Shown: positions 21,748 through 33,705, counted from the stretch's first letter. The stretch: DNA of 64,000 nucleotides from Telopea speciosissima (GCF_018873765.1 NC_057917.1:54863464-54927463); one strand, 5' to 3'. Notes: generated by a model from the letters alone, not told the origin. Numbers and translations: made by a program.

Positions 21748-23514
21748 TCACATACTCTGTCTCCGCTCTTCTTCCAGTTGTTCTATCTCTCTCTTCAATT
21801 GATAGCACTTCTCTATGTCGTGCCCATTCTCTTTGTGGAAGAGACAATATTTGTTAGGGTTTCGCTTCTCTGACCCTACTAGCATGGGTCGTGGCCAATA
21901 GAGTAGGTCACGGTCCTGGATCTGCATGAGTATCTGGGACCTGGTGGTGTTCAGTGGTGTGAACTCAGGGGTGCTTGCCCTCTTACTTCTCTCTGGGCGA
22001 CGGTCTATCCTCCTAGATGGGTGGTCGCTCTTCTCTTGTCGACGCTCTGTCCTCGACCTCTTACCCTCTTTGCGGTCATCAGGTGCTGACCTCTTGTTGT
22101 CCTGTGGCTTGGCCTCGATTATTTTTGTTCTAGCTTGTAGTACCTCGACCATATTTGCAAACTCGTTACACCGCTCCAGGAGCTCTTTCATAGTCCTGGT
22201 CTCATGATGTGCCAGGTCCTTGATCAGGTCCAAATCCCTGATGCCTCCTGCTTGGGCTGCATGTTGTGTCTGGTCATCCAAGTCTCAAACCTCCAGGGAC
22301 TCCTTGGTGAACCTGCTAACTTATTCCCTGAGAGATTCCCCAGGGTTTTGTACCACGTTCAGTAGATTGACGGTGGTCTTCTTCTGCTTGACACTGCTTT
22401 GGAAGCGGGTGACGAACTATTCGCATAGCTCTGCGAACAAGCATATAGACCTCGATCGTAGCCTGGAGAACCATGATGTGGCTGCTCCCTTGAGGGATGC
22501 AGGGAATGCCCGACAGGAGACCACGTTCGACCCACCATACAACGTCATCATGCCGTTAAAGTAGTTGATGTGGTCATTAGGGTCAGTGGTACCACTGTAG
22601 AGTTCAAAGGTGGGCAGTTGAAACCTGGAAGGTAGCGTGGCTGACATGATCTCCGTAGAGAATGGGTGTTGTCCGGGTATAGAATGTGTCTCGCCTTTGG
22701 TCTGCTTCTTCAACCCTTCCAGCTTCTCATCCAGGTCGCGAAGTCTTTAATCTAGCTCCTCGTCCCGTGACTGTCCCTTAAGCCTGGCCGGACGTTCACT
22801 GCGACCCCATTCATGCTCTCTCCTGGATGTCCCCTCCCGCCTTGAGTGTTAGCGGGATGGTGAATGGTCACGCCGTGATGAACCCTGTCGTGAAGGTGAG
22901 GAGCTTTCTTCTCTGTAGGTCCGGCTTCGTCATGGTATGTGACCTTCTTCAAGTCGTCCGTCGAACACAGACCTCCGGACCGATCTCTGTGGGCTAGACA
23001 CCCTCGCCCTGGGTGTTGGCGTCCTCCCACGTTTTGACCGTGGCGAGGGGTCCCTTATTCTCCTGGGATGCTGGGAAGGCTCCCCCCGCTGCGGAGTGGG
23101 GGTTGCCCATTGCACAAGTCTCTCTAATCTCACACCCCTGGGAGATGATCTCCTAGGGTTCGGCTCTTGTCAAGGTACGGACTCCACCCTTGCTGATGGT
23201 GAAGTCCTTCGACGGTGAGACGTCGCACGCTGTGTCAAGTATTCTCGAAAGAGTCATTGTTCATCGAGGATCTATCATTGCAGGTCGTTGATCTGACCCA
23301 CAGTGGCTGGAGCATTGGGGTCAGGTATCACCTCCACCACCACATCATCTGCCTCGTCATTGTTGGGCTTGTCGACCACAAACTGGTCATTAAGGGGGAT
23401 CTCTTCCTCCAGAGGGACATGGTCCTGGTCGTTGGCTCTGCGGTGAGAGCACTCCGGGGGTGGTGATCCATTCCTTGCTCCGTTGTTGGTGGTGGTAGTC
23501 TTCCTTCGTGCCAT
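21748..23514 (-). pseudogene. gag of the gypsy element (broken)
   Basis: A likely start is the Met at 23514 (MARRKTTTTNNGARNG), 46 bases inside the primer binding site. The capsid core is seen in 22713-22417 (RFQLPTFELYSGTTDP, NYFNGMM, CRAFPASLKGAATSWF, SRSICLF). After a stop the reading resumes in 22281-21748 with a Lys/Arg/Glu-rich stretch and a zinc-knuckle-like motif (YCLFHKENGHDIEKCYQL; Cys-x2-His-x4-His-x4-Cys). Gag packages the element RNA into virus-like particles. Several stops and shifts between 22281 and 23514 show it is not functional. Confidence 0.88.
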
Positions 23515-23559
23515 TGAATGAATATGAAAGCGAGCTAGTAGCTGTAATGGCTAGCGTCG

Positions 23560-23577
23560 TTCCCGCAGAAGGCGCCA
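23560..23577 (-). other. Primer binding site of the gypsy element
   Basis: Three bases inside the 5' LTR, the - strand reads TGGCGCCTTCTGCGGGAA. TGG matches the CCA end of a tRNA, as expected for the minus-strand primer. TGGCGCC is usual for Tat-type elements; which tRNA is used I cannot tell by eye. Confidence 0.75.
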
Positions 23578-23580
23578 ATC

Positions 23581-24335
23581 TGTTGCGTCAAGAAATCATC
23601 GAGCGGTCCTGCGAGTGTCGTCACCTGCATGTGGACCAAGGGGTCAACAGAGAGAACCGGTGTGGTTCTGGCCTAGGGCTCTCCGATGCCAAAGTTTGAT
23701 CTCCTGAAGCAAATAGATGAATAGTGATTATTCAGTATGAGTTTAGATGTCCACTGATGGGGTTATGTACCTTGCCTTTTATAGTAGTGTATGGCGGTGT
23801 GGAGAGTCCCAGTTTGATGACGATTGTGTCGTTGAGTGGATAGAGGCCCTGGGTAACGGGGCTCTATCCTGATTGACCATCTCCCCGCTGGAGGGAGTGT
23901 CCTGATGGTATCAAGATCCTTGGTGGATAGATACCCGCGTGTGGTGATAACGTCATTGGTGCTTGAATCCGTCTGGGTGACATGACTTCTAAGCGGTGGC
24001 CTAGAGTCCTGGTGGTGACATGAGTCTGTAGTGATATGATCGGGTCATAGGTGAGTAGCCCCGATGTTCGTGCACCTCACGTCTGTGCCCACGATGCCGT
24101 GCCTGGGTGCAGGCCGCGCCTGGGTGAGAGGCCGCGCCTGGGTGTGGCCACGCCTAGGTGAGGCTGCACCTGAGTGGTGGCTGACCTTGGGTGAGGCCGC
24201 GCCTGGGTGTGGCCGCGCTTGGGTGTTGGCCGCGCCCGGGTGGTGGGACCCCGATTCGTTCCCCTTGGTTCTGGAGCGGGTCGCCCTGTGACACATGGCA
24301 GCCGCTGATTGGTCCGGTGAATAGTGGATGTATCA
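23581..24335 (-). repeat. 5' LTR of the gypsy element
   Basis: 755 bp, starting TGTTGCGTCA and ending TGTATCA on the + strand. It is longer than the other LTR because the GC-rich gccgcgcctgggtg array (about 24095-24245) has more units. It drives transcription leftward, away from the PILS gene. Confidence 0.93.
23775..23783 (-). promoter_or_regulatory. TATA box of the 5' LTR
   Basis: TATAAAAGG on the - strand in the middle of the LTR, kept in both LTRs (also 13420-13428). Placement fits the U3/R promoter of an LTR retrotransposon. The start site was not determined. Confidence 0.55.
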
Positions 24336-24367
24336 AATATAAAGCTTTCCTTTTTCAAAAAAAAAAA

Positions 24368-25627
24368 CCTTATCCTTATGAACTTGTTATAGTAATAGGT
24401 TGTGACTTATAGGCTTTCAGATTAGTCAAATTAAAACCCTTTATTACACCATAGGTGTTTAATATTTATATGAGAAAAAGGTTGACACGTAATTGAAGTG
24501 TGAAGTCCCTTCATATGTTATTTTTCTTTTCTTTTCTCTTCTCTTTTCTTTTCTCTTTATTTAATGAAGTGAGGGCTGAAAAAGTCCCAACTTCCTATTG
24601 GACGGCTCGGACATGCTGCATAGAGCACACACGATGCATCATCGTTGGACATCTACTTCACCAATAAGAATGCCTTTCCAGGTGAGCCAGAGTTTGATCA
24701 CTCAAAAATAATCTGCCGTCTTTGTAGAATCGATTTATCCCTCTCCCTATTTATATATGAATAGGAGTTGACAGCTCTTGCATTAATCTAATATGGAATC
24801 ACATTAACAATATAGGTCCTCCAATCCAATCAAAAACGTCCTTATTAATCTCAATCCAACTGTCATTAGATATTTAATTGGATTAATAATTAATAAGCAT
24901 TAATCCACCAAAAATATAAGTAAGATAAGTTCTTTTTCATCACACGTAACTAAACAAAAATAAATTAAGTCACTAATAATGATTACAAACAGGTTGCTTT
25001 GATTTGAGTCCAATTTACTTTTGTAGTCTAGAGGCATTAAATAATATCTCTCTCTCTTTTTCTTTATTTTTTGATAAGATCTCTCTCTCTCAGAGGATTT
25101 CTAAATTGAAGAAGAAAGCAGAAGCTCTACTTGTTAATATCTTGGCATCCTTGATTCAGCTAGTTTTCGGGTCTTCTGTGTTGTAAGCTCCTCTTCTGTA
25201 AACCCCCCCCCCCCTTCCACGGTACTTCATCTATTCTGATTTTGATTTTGATTTTGATTTTGATTCCAGCTCGTACCGTGGAACTTCATGCAAATTTTTT
25301 TATATACTCCTGTTCTTGATGTTGCAGTCCTGTTATTACAGTAATGAAATTGGGTTATTCTGCAATTTGAGTTCCGATCATTCCACTTGTAATCCAAATC
25401 TGTAAAATCTCTAAAATCTGTCGTCTAGAATTGGAAGAAACTCGAAATAACTTCTCTTTTTATCCAGCCCTTTCCTTTGATTGGTAATACTTTGAGAAAA
25501 TCGCTAAAATCTGCTGATAGTGGACGAGGAGTCTTAAATTTGGTTGGTCTCATTGAATCTTGAGGAATCTCTTCGTTTAATTCTTTCTTGAGCTCTTGCT
25601 TTAGGATCGGGATTCATAGCGGATAAG
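24368..25627 (+). promoter_or_regulatory. Upstream region of the PILS gene
   Basis: About 1.26 kb between the LINE/LTR insertions and the PILS start codon. A TATA-like tttatatatg lies at about 24751-24760, probably too far for a simple promoter unless the 5' leader is long or spliced. CT-rich runs lie at 25040-25095, and a (ttttga)n microsatellite at about 25236-25266. A gtaagc at about 25184 and an acag at about 25338-25341 could bound an intron in the leader. None of this is proven by the sequence alone. Confidence 0.4.
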
Positions 25628-26977
25628 ATGTTGGGGCTTTTTTCTTCACCCGCCGACGACATGACCTTTGAAACAGATCTGTTAAGTGCTGTTGTACCTT
25701 TGCTGAAACTCCTCTGTCTCACTGTCATAGGCCTAATTCTCGGACACCCCAAAACCCAAATTATCCCCAAAGCAACTTTCAAGCTCCTAAGCAAGCTTGT
25801 GTTTGCTTTGTTCTTACCATGCCTCATCTTCATTCATCTTGGTGAATCCATTACCCTAAAAAATTTTACCCTTTGGTGGTTCATCCCTGTTAATGTGTTG
25901 ATCAGCACAATCATTGGTTGCATGTTAGGTATTTTGGTGGCAGTCATATGTCGCCCGCCGGCTCAATATGTTCGTTTCACCATTATCATGACTGCATTTG
26001 GAAACACTGGAAATCTCCCTATTGCTATTGTTGGCTCTGTCTGTCATACCTCTGATCACCCGTTTGGACCTCATTGCCACAGAACTGGTGTTGCCTATGT
26101 CTCTTTTGCACAATGGGTTTCTGTAATCCTAGTATACACATTGGTTTACCACATGATGGAGCCCCCTTTGGAGTATTTTGAGATTGTTGAAGAGGATAAT
26201 GAAATTGAGGAACAAGCAATAGGCAATGATGTCAGTCAGCCTGTCCTAGTTGAAGCTGAATGGCCAGGCATTGAGGATAAAGAGACTGAACTTTCCAAGA
26301 CACCCTTCATTGCCAGGGTCTTCAATAGCCTCTCAAGCTTCTCACAGAATACTTTTCCTGATGATCTCACGGAGGAAGGAGGTGGTAGCAGCAGTCCCAA
26401 GTCCATCAGGTGTTTGGCAGAACCCAGAATGGTCAGGAGGATTCGAATTGTTGCTGAAAAGACTCCAATACAGCACATCCTTCAACCCCCAACAATCGTC
26501 TCTCTATTAACAATTACCATCGGGATGGTACCCCAACTCAAGGCCTTTGTCTTTGGAACTGATGCTCCGCTTTCTTTCTTCACGGACAGCATGGAGATCT
26601 TGGGAGGTGCAACGGTGCCTTCTGTAATGCTTATTCTGGGGGGAATGCTTGCAGAGGGGCCAAATGATTCTAAACTTGGGATTAAAACTACAATTGGTAT
26701 TAGTGTAGCAAGGCTCTTGGTGCTTCCTTTGCTGGGAATCGGGGTAGTTGCTGTGGCAGATAAATTTCATCTTCTAGTCGAAGGTGATCAAATGTATAGG
26801 TTTGTGCTTTTATTGCAATACACAACACCAAGTGCCATCTTGTTGGGAGCAATTGCCCGCTTGAGGGGCTATGCAGTCAGTGAAGCTTCAGCACTCCTCT
26901 TCTGGCAGCATGTATTTGCTGTGATCTCTCTTTCGCTTTATACTTTTATATACTTTAAGTTACTTTCATATGTATGA
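25628..26977 (+). CDS. PIN-LIKES (PILS) auxin transport facilitator, PILS2/PILS6-like
   Basis: A 449-residue membrane protein encoded in one exon, the normal length for PILS proteins. Ten hydrophobic segments are visible: five before a hydrophilic loop (about 20-38, 53-72, 83-108, 117-137, 155-176) and five after it (about 285-303, 325-342, 352-378, 386-410, 420-446). The loop (177-284) is acidic, as in the family. Shared landmarks include HPKTQ (40-44), KLVFALFLPCLIF (56-68), FGNTGN (124-129), SFAQWVSVILVY (159-170) and MMEPPLEY (176-183). In Arabidopsis, PILS proteins sit in the endoplasmic reticulum and hold auxin away from nuclear signalling. Here that role is inferred from the family. 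The start at 25628 gives a short leader; a Met at residue 12 is an alternative. No break is seen. The order of this gene and the isomerase downstream echoes Arabidopsis PILS2-RSW10. Confidence 0.95.
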   Translation: MLGLFSSPADDMTFETDLLSAVVPLLKLLCLTVIGLILGHPKTQIIPKATFKLLSKLVFALFLPCLIFIHLGESITLKNFTLWWFIPVNVLISTIIGCMLGILVAVICRPPAQYVRFTIIMTAFGNTGNLPIAIVGSVCHTSDHPFGPHCHRTGVAYVSFAQWVSVILVYTLVYHMMEPPLEYFEIVEEDNEIEEQAIGNDVSQPVLVEAEWPGIEDKETELSKTPFIARVFNSLSSFSQNTFPDDLTEEGGGSSSPKSIRCLAEPRMVRRIRIVAEKTPIQHILQPPTIVSLLTITIGMVPQLKAFVFGTDAPLSFFTDSMEILGGATVPSVMLILGGMLAEGPNDSKLGIKTTIGISVARLLVLPLLGIGVVAVADKFHLLVEGDQMYRFVLLLQYTTPSAILLGAIARLRGYAVSEASALLFWQHVFAVISLSLYTFIYFKLLSYV

Positions 26978-27080
26978 AACTTTATTGAGCAATCTGATTT
27001 ACTGCTTCCCACTCTTCACCCCCGCCCCAAGAAAAAAAAACCCTGGTACCATGCTTTACTTGTTTAAGTTTGTTTTGAGA

Positions 27081-27292
27081 TCTTGGATGTCGTCTTATAC
27101 TTGTAGATCATGAATGGTATAAGTGATTCTTCCCTTTCAACCTTTTGTGTCAGACAAGTAGGTAAAGATTTGAACTGTCTTGAATATCTTGGGTGTCATC
27201 TTATACATGTGGATCATGAATGGTATAAGTGATTCTTCCCTGTCAACCAATTGTGTCAAACAAGTAGGTAAAGATTTGAACTGTCTTGAATA
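27081..27292 (+). repeat. Tandem duplication, 2 x 106 bp
   Basis: Two head-to-tail copies starting tcttggatgtcg (27081) and tcttgggtgtca (27187) share gatcatgaatggtataagtg, attcttccct and gtaggtaaagatttgaactg. A few substitutions separate them. They lie in the probable 3' UTR of the PILS gene. Confidence 0.9.
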
Positions 27293-27990
27293 ACTCTTCC
27301 TAATCGCTGAAGGCTATAGGAGACTAGAATCTTTTATTTGAATGAGGGAATCTTTTTGAGTCTCTGAAACTATGTTAGAATGAGAATCTGATAAAGAAAC
27401 ACACTATGACCCACAAAGAAAATCTAAAGCATGTCTGATTCATCAAATAGTTGTCTTCAATAAAGGAGTGATAAAATGAGAAAACAGAAGCCTACCCTAA
27501 CTTGCATAATCTACCAGCATTTGTAGCGTGTTGTCTCCTGATTTATAACTTTATGCTAGGCTTGGGGAATGGTCTTTTTAAAAAAAAAAAAAAATAAATA
27601 GATAAATTTTATGGATAGTAATTTTTTTTTCTTATGTGTATTTTGAAATTATTTAACACTAGCATGTACATGTAATAGGGTTTGAAGGATCAGTAAATCC
27701 TGATACAGATCATGTGATCTAGATTGGGATATGTTGAGACATCATGGGTTGGATTCGAATCAGGTTGGACCGTTTCAACCAGATTACTATCCATTGAACC
27801 TTGATACTGATGTGCCAGCATGTATCAGGCTTGCAATGTTTTGTTGTCTCGGATGTTGACAAGCATCTTATTTTGGTTAGGTCCAATTTTCTGGGTAGAC
27901 GTATTTGAAGCAAAGAAAAGTAATCTCTGCGAATTAATATGTCAGCATGCCTCTTTTCCTTTAATACATTCTCTATATAAGAATTTATTA

Positions 27991-28143
27991 TCAGAAGGAA
28001 GTCTTTCAATATGGATCCTTTGTAGTTTGCCAAGGATGATTTTGGATTAATGGGTTGATAAAATATATAAGTCAGAAGGAAGTCTTCCACTATGGATCCT
28101 TTGTAGTGTGCCAAGGATGATGTTGGATTAATTGGTTGATAAG
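27991..28143 (+). repeat. Tandem duplication, period 81 bp
   Basis: tcagaaggaagtctt occurs at 27991 and 28072, each followed by atggatcctttgtagt, ccaaggatgat and ttggattaat. The second copy stops after about 70 bases. Few differences suggest a fairly recent event. Confidence 0.88.
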
Positions 28144-29989
28144 GCCACAGTTTTGACTTCTTGCTCATCTATTTTGGTCATAAACTATGTATTTTCCTTG
28201 AGTGATTTTCTTGAGGTAAAAAGTTCAGGCGCCAGTGGGAAGACTGGTTTGAGTCTTAAGAGTGGCCACTTTCTGCAAACGATTGGCAATGGTTAGGACC
28301 ATTTCAATCCACCCCTCCCAGGACCCTGCCAAAACATGACTTTCACTGGGTTACAGTTACATAATCTCAAGGTTATAAAATTAAGCATCTTGTTTAGAGC
28401 CCTTACTACATCTTACGGTTGAGACACAGTCAAAATGTTTCCATTCAAGTCGAAGCTTGTATAAAATTAATCTGTTTATCCTGATCACTTTAGAAACTTA
28501 TCTTCTACTCTTCTCCCAGGAAAGGTATATGCCCGTTTGGCCTACTAGGCATTGATCCTCCAGTTTATGATGTAAATTATTTTTGCCTTTCAAGATTTCG
28601 TTCATCATTTCTTGCTGAAGCTTGTAGGTGTGAAGGTGCTTCCATAACCGATGTGGCACCTCTTCCTCTAGAATCTAAAGAGAACAAAGATTTTCACTTT
28701 GATACATTACAATCGCGTTATTTTTTTTTTTTTATATGATGAGCATTAGATTATTGCTACGGTGTTTACTCTCTCTCTCTCTCTCTGTGTGTGAATAAGC
28801 TCCATCTCATTTTGTTAATTTGAAAGACTTTTCAACTTTAAAGATTGACTCCCTGAAAGTTCCAGTTGTCTTCCAAGTTTAGAATGATATTTTACAATCA
28901 AAGTATCCTTGAACCTTTCTTAAAATTTCTCACAATTATGAGAACGTGACATATTGTTTTAGGGGCAGGCCTTGGGGGTAAAAGGAAGACTTTGTGGATA
29001 ACCCATATTTATGTTTATATAATTTAAGATAAGATATTTCTATGCATATATGTGAAAAATATTTAACTTGGCCCCTCCAAGAGAAAATTCCTGGGTCTGC
29101 CCTGTATTGTTGTGTGTATGACCCTTCTCCCACCTTTAAATAGTTGCTCAGAAACTGCAGAAAGTTTCTGATGGTTCACCCTTTTTCTGTTTGTTTAATG
29201 TTGGAATTATTGTTTTGCCAAGGTTGGTAGGAAGCAAAGCATTAGAAGTTGTTAGCAGTGGATTCTCATGAGCAAGTTGATGGCATCGAGTCGTTGCCTT
29301 GTCAAGATTTGTTGCTTACTTCCCTACATTGTTCAATTTTTGAGCTAATCTACTGTTCTTACAGTTTGGATCCACATTCTTTGGCTATTTCTTGGCTCCT
29401 TTATTTTTTTTTCTGCACACCCCCTATTAAGTAGGAAGAATTTATTTAAGGAAGGTAGATGTTCCATAGAAGAAGCAAAATATGAAGACTAACCTTTGTT
29501 GAGAGTCAGTAAATCACAGAACGGAAGTGAGAATGCTGGAAGTCTTCCTTCTTGATGGTGCTCTCTTCATTTGGGCTTTCCATTCCTATTCAGTAGTTAA
29601 AGATTGCCAAACAAGGTCCATGGACGCTCTCATGAATGCCTAATGTTTCTTCAGATATTTAATGTTCAGATACCTTCTACCTGTCTTGTCAAATCAAGTG
29701 CTATCTGGCTGGTGTACTGGCAGGCTCCTGATCATGTATAACTAACAGGCAGCATAAGGAGGGTCTTGTGTTCTTGTTTTCTAGAAATTATGGCAAAAGA
29801 TTGCTTGGTAGGAGTCTCTCTATGGAGTTCTATGTGAACCATAAGGATGAAAATTGAAAAGTGTGGTTTATGATTGAAAGCTCTCTCTTTCTGGATTATC
29901 TCATGGAGAAAGTAACTGACCAGTACATATATACTAGAGCTTAGAAAGTCTAGTCCTGATAAAGTAAAGAATGATCATATTAGAGCTGG

Positions 29990-30276
29990 TTTGGGAGTAG
30001 CCCCGATATGTGATAAGCTACAAGAAAGTTGTTTGAGGTGGCATGATCATGTTCAACAGAGACCTTTGGATGCTCCAGTACGGAAGAGTGATTTGATTCA
30101 AATTGAAGGAACTAAAAGAGCCAGGGGCAACCTAAAATGATCTTAAGAGAAGTGGTGAGGAAATACATGCATAGCTTAAGGCTTGTTTCTAATATGTCCT
30201 TGAATAGAGCTGATTGGAGGGCAAAGATCCATGTAGCTGACCCCATTTAGTTGGGAAAGGCTGGGTTGTTGTTGTT
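29990..30276 (+). mobile_element. RTE LINE, 5'-truncated 3' end
   Basis: Begins about gtttgggagtagccccgata and follows the last 270 bases of RTE: the WFGHV-like block (gaggtggcatgatcatgttc), ggatgctccagtacggaaga, attgaaggaactaaaagag, and the terminal gatccatgtagctgacccca plus tttagttggga, then a (gtt)n tail at about 30262-30276. Better preserved than 10806-11066. No intact reading frame remains. Confidence 0.85.
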
Positions 30277-33200
30277 GGAAAGTCAAGTCCTGATAATAGA
30301 AACACAAGGTCTGTTTAGCGATAACCCTGAGGAGAAGGAATGACAGCATGTGAAGCAGAGGTAAAAGGACAAGAATGAGATCTTAATCAGCCATTTGGAA
30401 GAAGTTTAGGTAGGCTTTGGCATGTGTTATGTTGTTGGTAGATTCTAGGTTATGGGTATTGATGGAGAGGTGCCAAGAATGATGTATTCCAATAGTCATA
30501 GTAGAAGACTGTCTTACTGTAGTGCTACATACAGACATACACTAGCCATTGGGGCAAGCAGAGACTTAGCATCAGAGAGCAGTCTAATAGGTTAGGAACC
30601 TTGTGACTTGGAAGGGTTCAGGTTGTTATTCTAATGGTAGCAGGCCTGGCCTATTGTTTTTGGATTCTTCCCAAGATGGCATGGAAACAGGGGAAACAGG
30701 GAAGGGGATTTTTATTGGTGGTTCTGCTGCTTGAGTTTTCTGGACCTTCTAGATGGTTGAGTTCTATATATTGGTGGAACTAGAAGCCCACGATGTACTG
30801 TTGTTGAGCTAAATAAGTCAACTGCTTTCATTTCCTGTGGCAAGTGGTATGACATTCTCATCCCTTCATAATGATGATGGTCATGTAACAAGACGTTTGA
30901 TGATATTATTTCTGAAACAGTGCATTGAGAGTTTCAGACTATTCTTATGCTTTTGCCTTGTGACGATTATGAAGTTGTGTCCCTAATTTTTTGAAGGTAC
31001 TATTAATTGCTTGTGGTTGACTAAAGTGGTGAGGGAAAGAGAAAATAAATCCTTCATTGAGGAAAGTAGTGAGGGAAAGAGAAAATTCTCTTTATTGAAA
31101 AAGTAGTGTTTTCATGTTTTTTGCCTTTACCATTTTCTGGAACTTTGTTCCCTATCACTGTTACCCATCCCTGTCCTTGAGGTTTTTTATGCTTCTAACT
31201 TGTTTATGGAATTCTATGATTTTGTTTACATTTTCTATTCGAGATGAGAATATGGTTGAAAGGTATTAAAACCTAGAATTTGAATTAGAAAAGACTGTTG
31301 GTTTTTGCATGTTGATGTGATGAGAGTTGTTAGATCTAAGTCACAGAAGAGTAGTATTTCCCCATAAATTGGTATGAATTCCTCAGCTTCTAACAGATGC
31401 AATTTTTTCATCGGATCTAATTAGATTTTTTGGTTCAACTGAATTTTACTTATACTGACCAATGAGAAGATTTTCACTTGTATATCACATATTGAAATGG
31501 GCATCTTTTACTGTGTCATCTTTGATGCTCCTTGTTATTTCATGGTTCCCAAATCAAAAAGACGGACAGGGTAGTGGCAGAGACATTAGATTTCTTTTTT
31601 AACCCAAAGCATTTGGATTATTTACAGTGGTTGCAGGCCTAGACCTTGTCTTCCAAATCACTAGAACTAATCTTATTCTGCTTTTGGGTTGACATGGGTC
31701 AGTCTTGTTCTTAGATCTTACTATACACCATGAACTTACTGGTTCTTGTCCAATTTTTTCCCATTTGTTGCTGAGTTTGTTGGTCGTTCACATTTGCTTT
31801 TGAGGTCCAAAGCTTCTGTATTTTCTGCTTCAACCTTTGAAATGATGTTGTTCCTGCTTTTTATTTTTTTACATATGCTTTTCAGAGATGTTTTCCATTT
31901 GCTTCATTATGATTTTGATGTCCTTCCCACCTTCAGGAAAAAGCACATTGTCTGGCTGTATTTTCAGCCTTTACTTTAGATCTGTTAAGTGTGCTTCAAT
32001 CAGTCACTTGGATAATTGCTGTTGGACCATAGATCCATGGTATACCCTTAGGGAAAATCTTGAATCTAAGAGTTTTTGAATTATACTTTGGGATACAACA
32101 AAATCAAAAGTCATTGATTCAGATATTTCTGTGTGCATATATAAGATACTGAGATGGCCTTGAAGCTAGTGCTCTGATCTGGTTCAACAAGAAATTATGT
32201 GCAGAAATGCCTTTCAGCCCCTCTAAAAGTTAAGAACCTGTGTGTAGTCCATGTATGCAAGCTTAGTTGGGTGGATCTACTATTGGTATAGCCTTTCCAA
32301 CCTCTATTTGTTTAGATTATCCACTCCAAAGCATGAACCCTCATGTATTATATTTCTAACCTTGTGTTATTATCCAGCTAGTCTTTCTTTATAAGTCCTT
32401 ACAAATTGTTGGTTTTTGAGACTATTTTTACAAAACTTTGTTTTCTGCACTTGTTGATGAATTCTGTCTTGAGTGAAAGTTTTCAAGCAAATAGAGCATA
32501 TCTGAGCTACCAGTCCAGATAATTTAAGAGCTAACTAAAAGTTGCTGGATTAGTGGACTAAAGCCAACATAGTCTAATAACGAAGCTAAACGAATTTAGA
32601 AATGGCAACTAAACTTAGCAGGTATCTTGCTGCTCTCAACCCTTCCTTTTCATCCTTAACGCTTACAGCGCCTCAAGAAAAGATGAAGAAGAGAATTACA
32701 GAATTATACAAAAATTATAGGCTTCAAATGTTAGAACTCATCAATTGGAGTTTAAGCACCAGAAGATTAAGAACCCAACAAGATGCTGTTAATTGTGTAT
32801 CTTGCACACAAGATCAATTCAATAACTCGTTTTATACTGTCTTGATAGTTTGTGTCGGGTTCCTCTCCAATGAGTTATTTGCCCAATGAGGCATCCGATG
32901 GCTGGGCTGACTGGTATACATCCCTGAGCACTCCCTGATCGGTGGACTCAATGGAGAGGAGCCGGATCCGGTTCTCTCTCTTTCTCTTTTAGAAAGATGA
33001 TTTTTCTGGTTTGAACGGTTCAGGATCTATCCCTGAACTGCAGACAAATATAGCTAAGTGACAGAGATTTGGGTCCTCTGGAGTGCGATATAGTATACAG
33101 TGCACATCTAACGGCCTGCAGTGCTTGGGCATGTAGCCCAACACCCTGCCTGTGTGTGTGTTTGGTTGCATATCTGTCGGATGGTGCGCTACAGAGAAGC

Positions 33201-33705
33201 CCAACGCAATTGATAGTGGCTGGGGTGGATGCGAGGTTTCTCTAGCTAACGTAAATGGAATTAGTCAACTGGAAAAATCATTGAAAAGACACAACCTTTA
33301 TTGCTTTGTTACTTACCAAAAAAAAAAGGAAAAAATCATTTCGACCAAAAAAAAATGTAAAAGAAAAAATCATTTTTACTTTCCCCACAAGGAAATTAGT
33401 TTTATAACCTTGACCGGAATATGCTTTAAGGATAAAAAACCATATAATTAATAGGATCCGAATTCCCAACACAATGCCCGTTTATTAAATTTCTTTTAAT
33501 GTTATCTATTACAATCAGCAGCAGGGCATCAATTTATTTAATTACCTTCTTTGCATCATTAGCAAAAGCCAGCCTTATAGTAGTCTCAAAATGCTTTTTC
33601 TCTTTCTTGGTACAGATTTCAATTCAATATCTAATTATGTTAATAAGAGTAGGGAAAAAAAAGAATATGATGCCAATGTGAAGATTCTTACACATTATCT
33701 CTTTA
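30277..33705. other. Intergenic DNA without a recognised gene
   Basis: Mostly unique-looking, A/T-rich DNA. The ORF at 32602-32889 (95 codons) has no family resemblance I recognise. 32860-33250 is GC-richer, with a (tg)n run at about 33150-33161, and could be an old insertion. 33310-33375 is A-rich. Confidence 0.4.

Larger units (their letters stand above)
13226..24335 (-). mobile_element. Ty3/gypsy LTR retrotransposon, Tat-like, complete structure but decayed
   Basis: Two LTRs (13226-13917 and 23581-24335) begin TGTTGCGTCA and end TGTATCA, and the pentamer aatat flanks both sides (13221-13225, 24336-24340), a perfect 5-bp target duplication. On the - strand the order is LTR, primer site, gag, protease, reverse transcriptase, RNase H, a second RNase H-like domain, integrase, minisatellite, antisense ORF (+ strand), polypurine tract, LTR. 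The protease-RT-RNase H-integrase order marks gypsy; the second RNase H and the antisense ORF between integrase and the 3' LTR mark the Tat/Retand/Ogre group. Frameshifts and stops interrupt every domain, so this copy cannot make its own proteins. My hand count gives about 35 substitutions in 600 aligned LTR bases (about 6%), mostly transitions. Confidence 0.95.
26978..29989. other. 3' flank of PILS and intergenic DNA
   Basis: No second gene is recognisable. An AATAAA at 27459-27464, about 480 bases after the stop, could be a poly(A) signal, but the sequence before it holds a tandem duplication. ORFs such as 27719-28168 (-) sit on duplicated DNA and match nothing I know. (tc)n and (tg)n runs lie near 28767-28793. 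Confidence 0.4.

Noticed and set aside
32602..32889. 95-codon ORF as a small gene
   Set aside because: No recognisable family, no promoter or splice context, A/T-rich intergenic surroundings.
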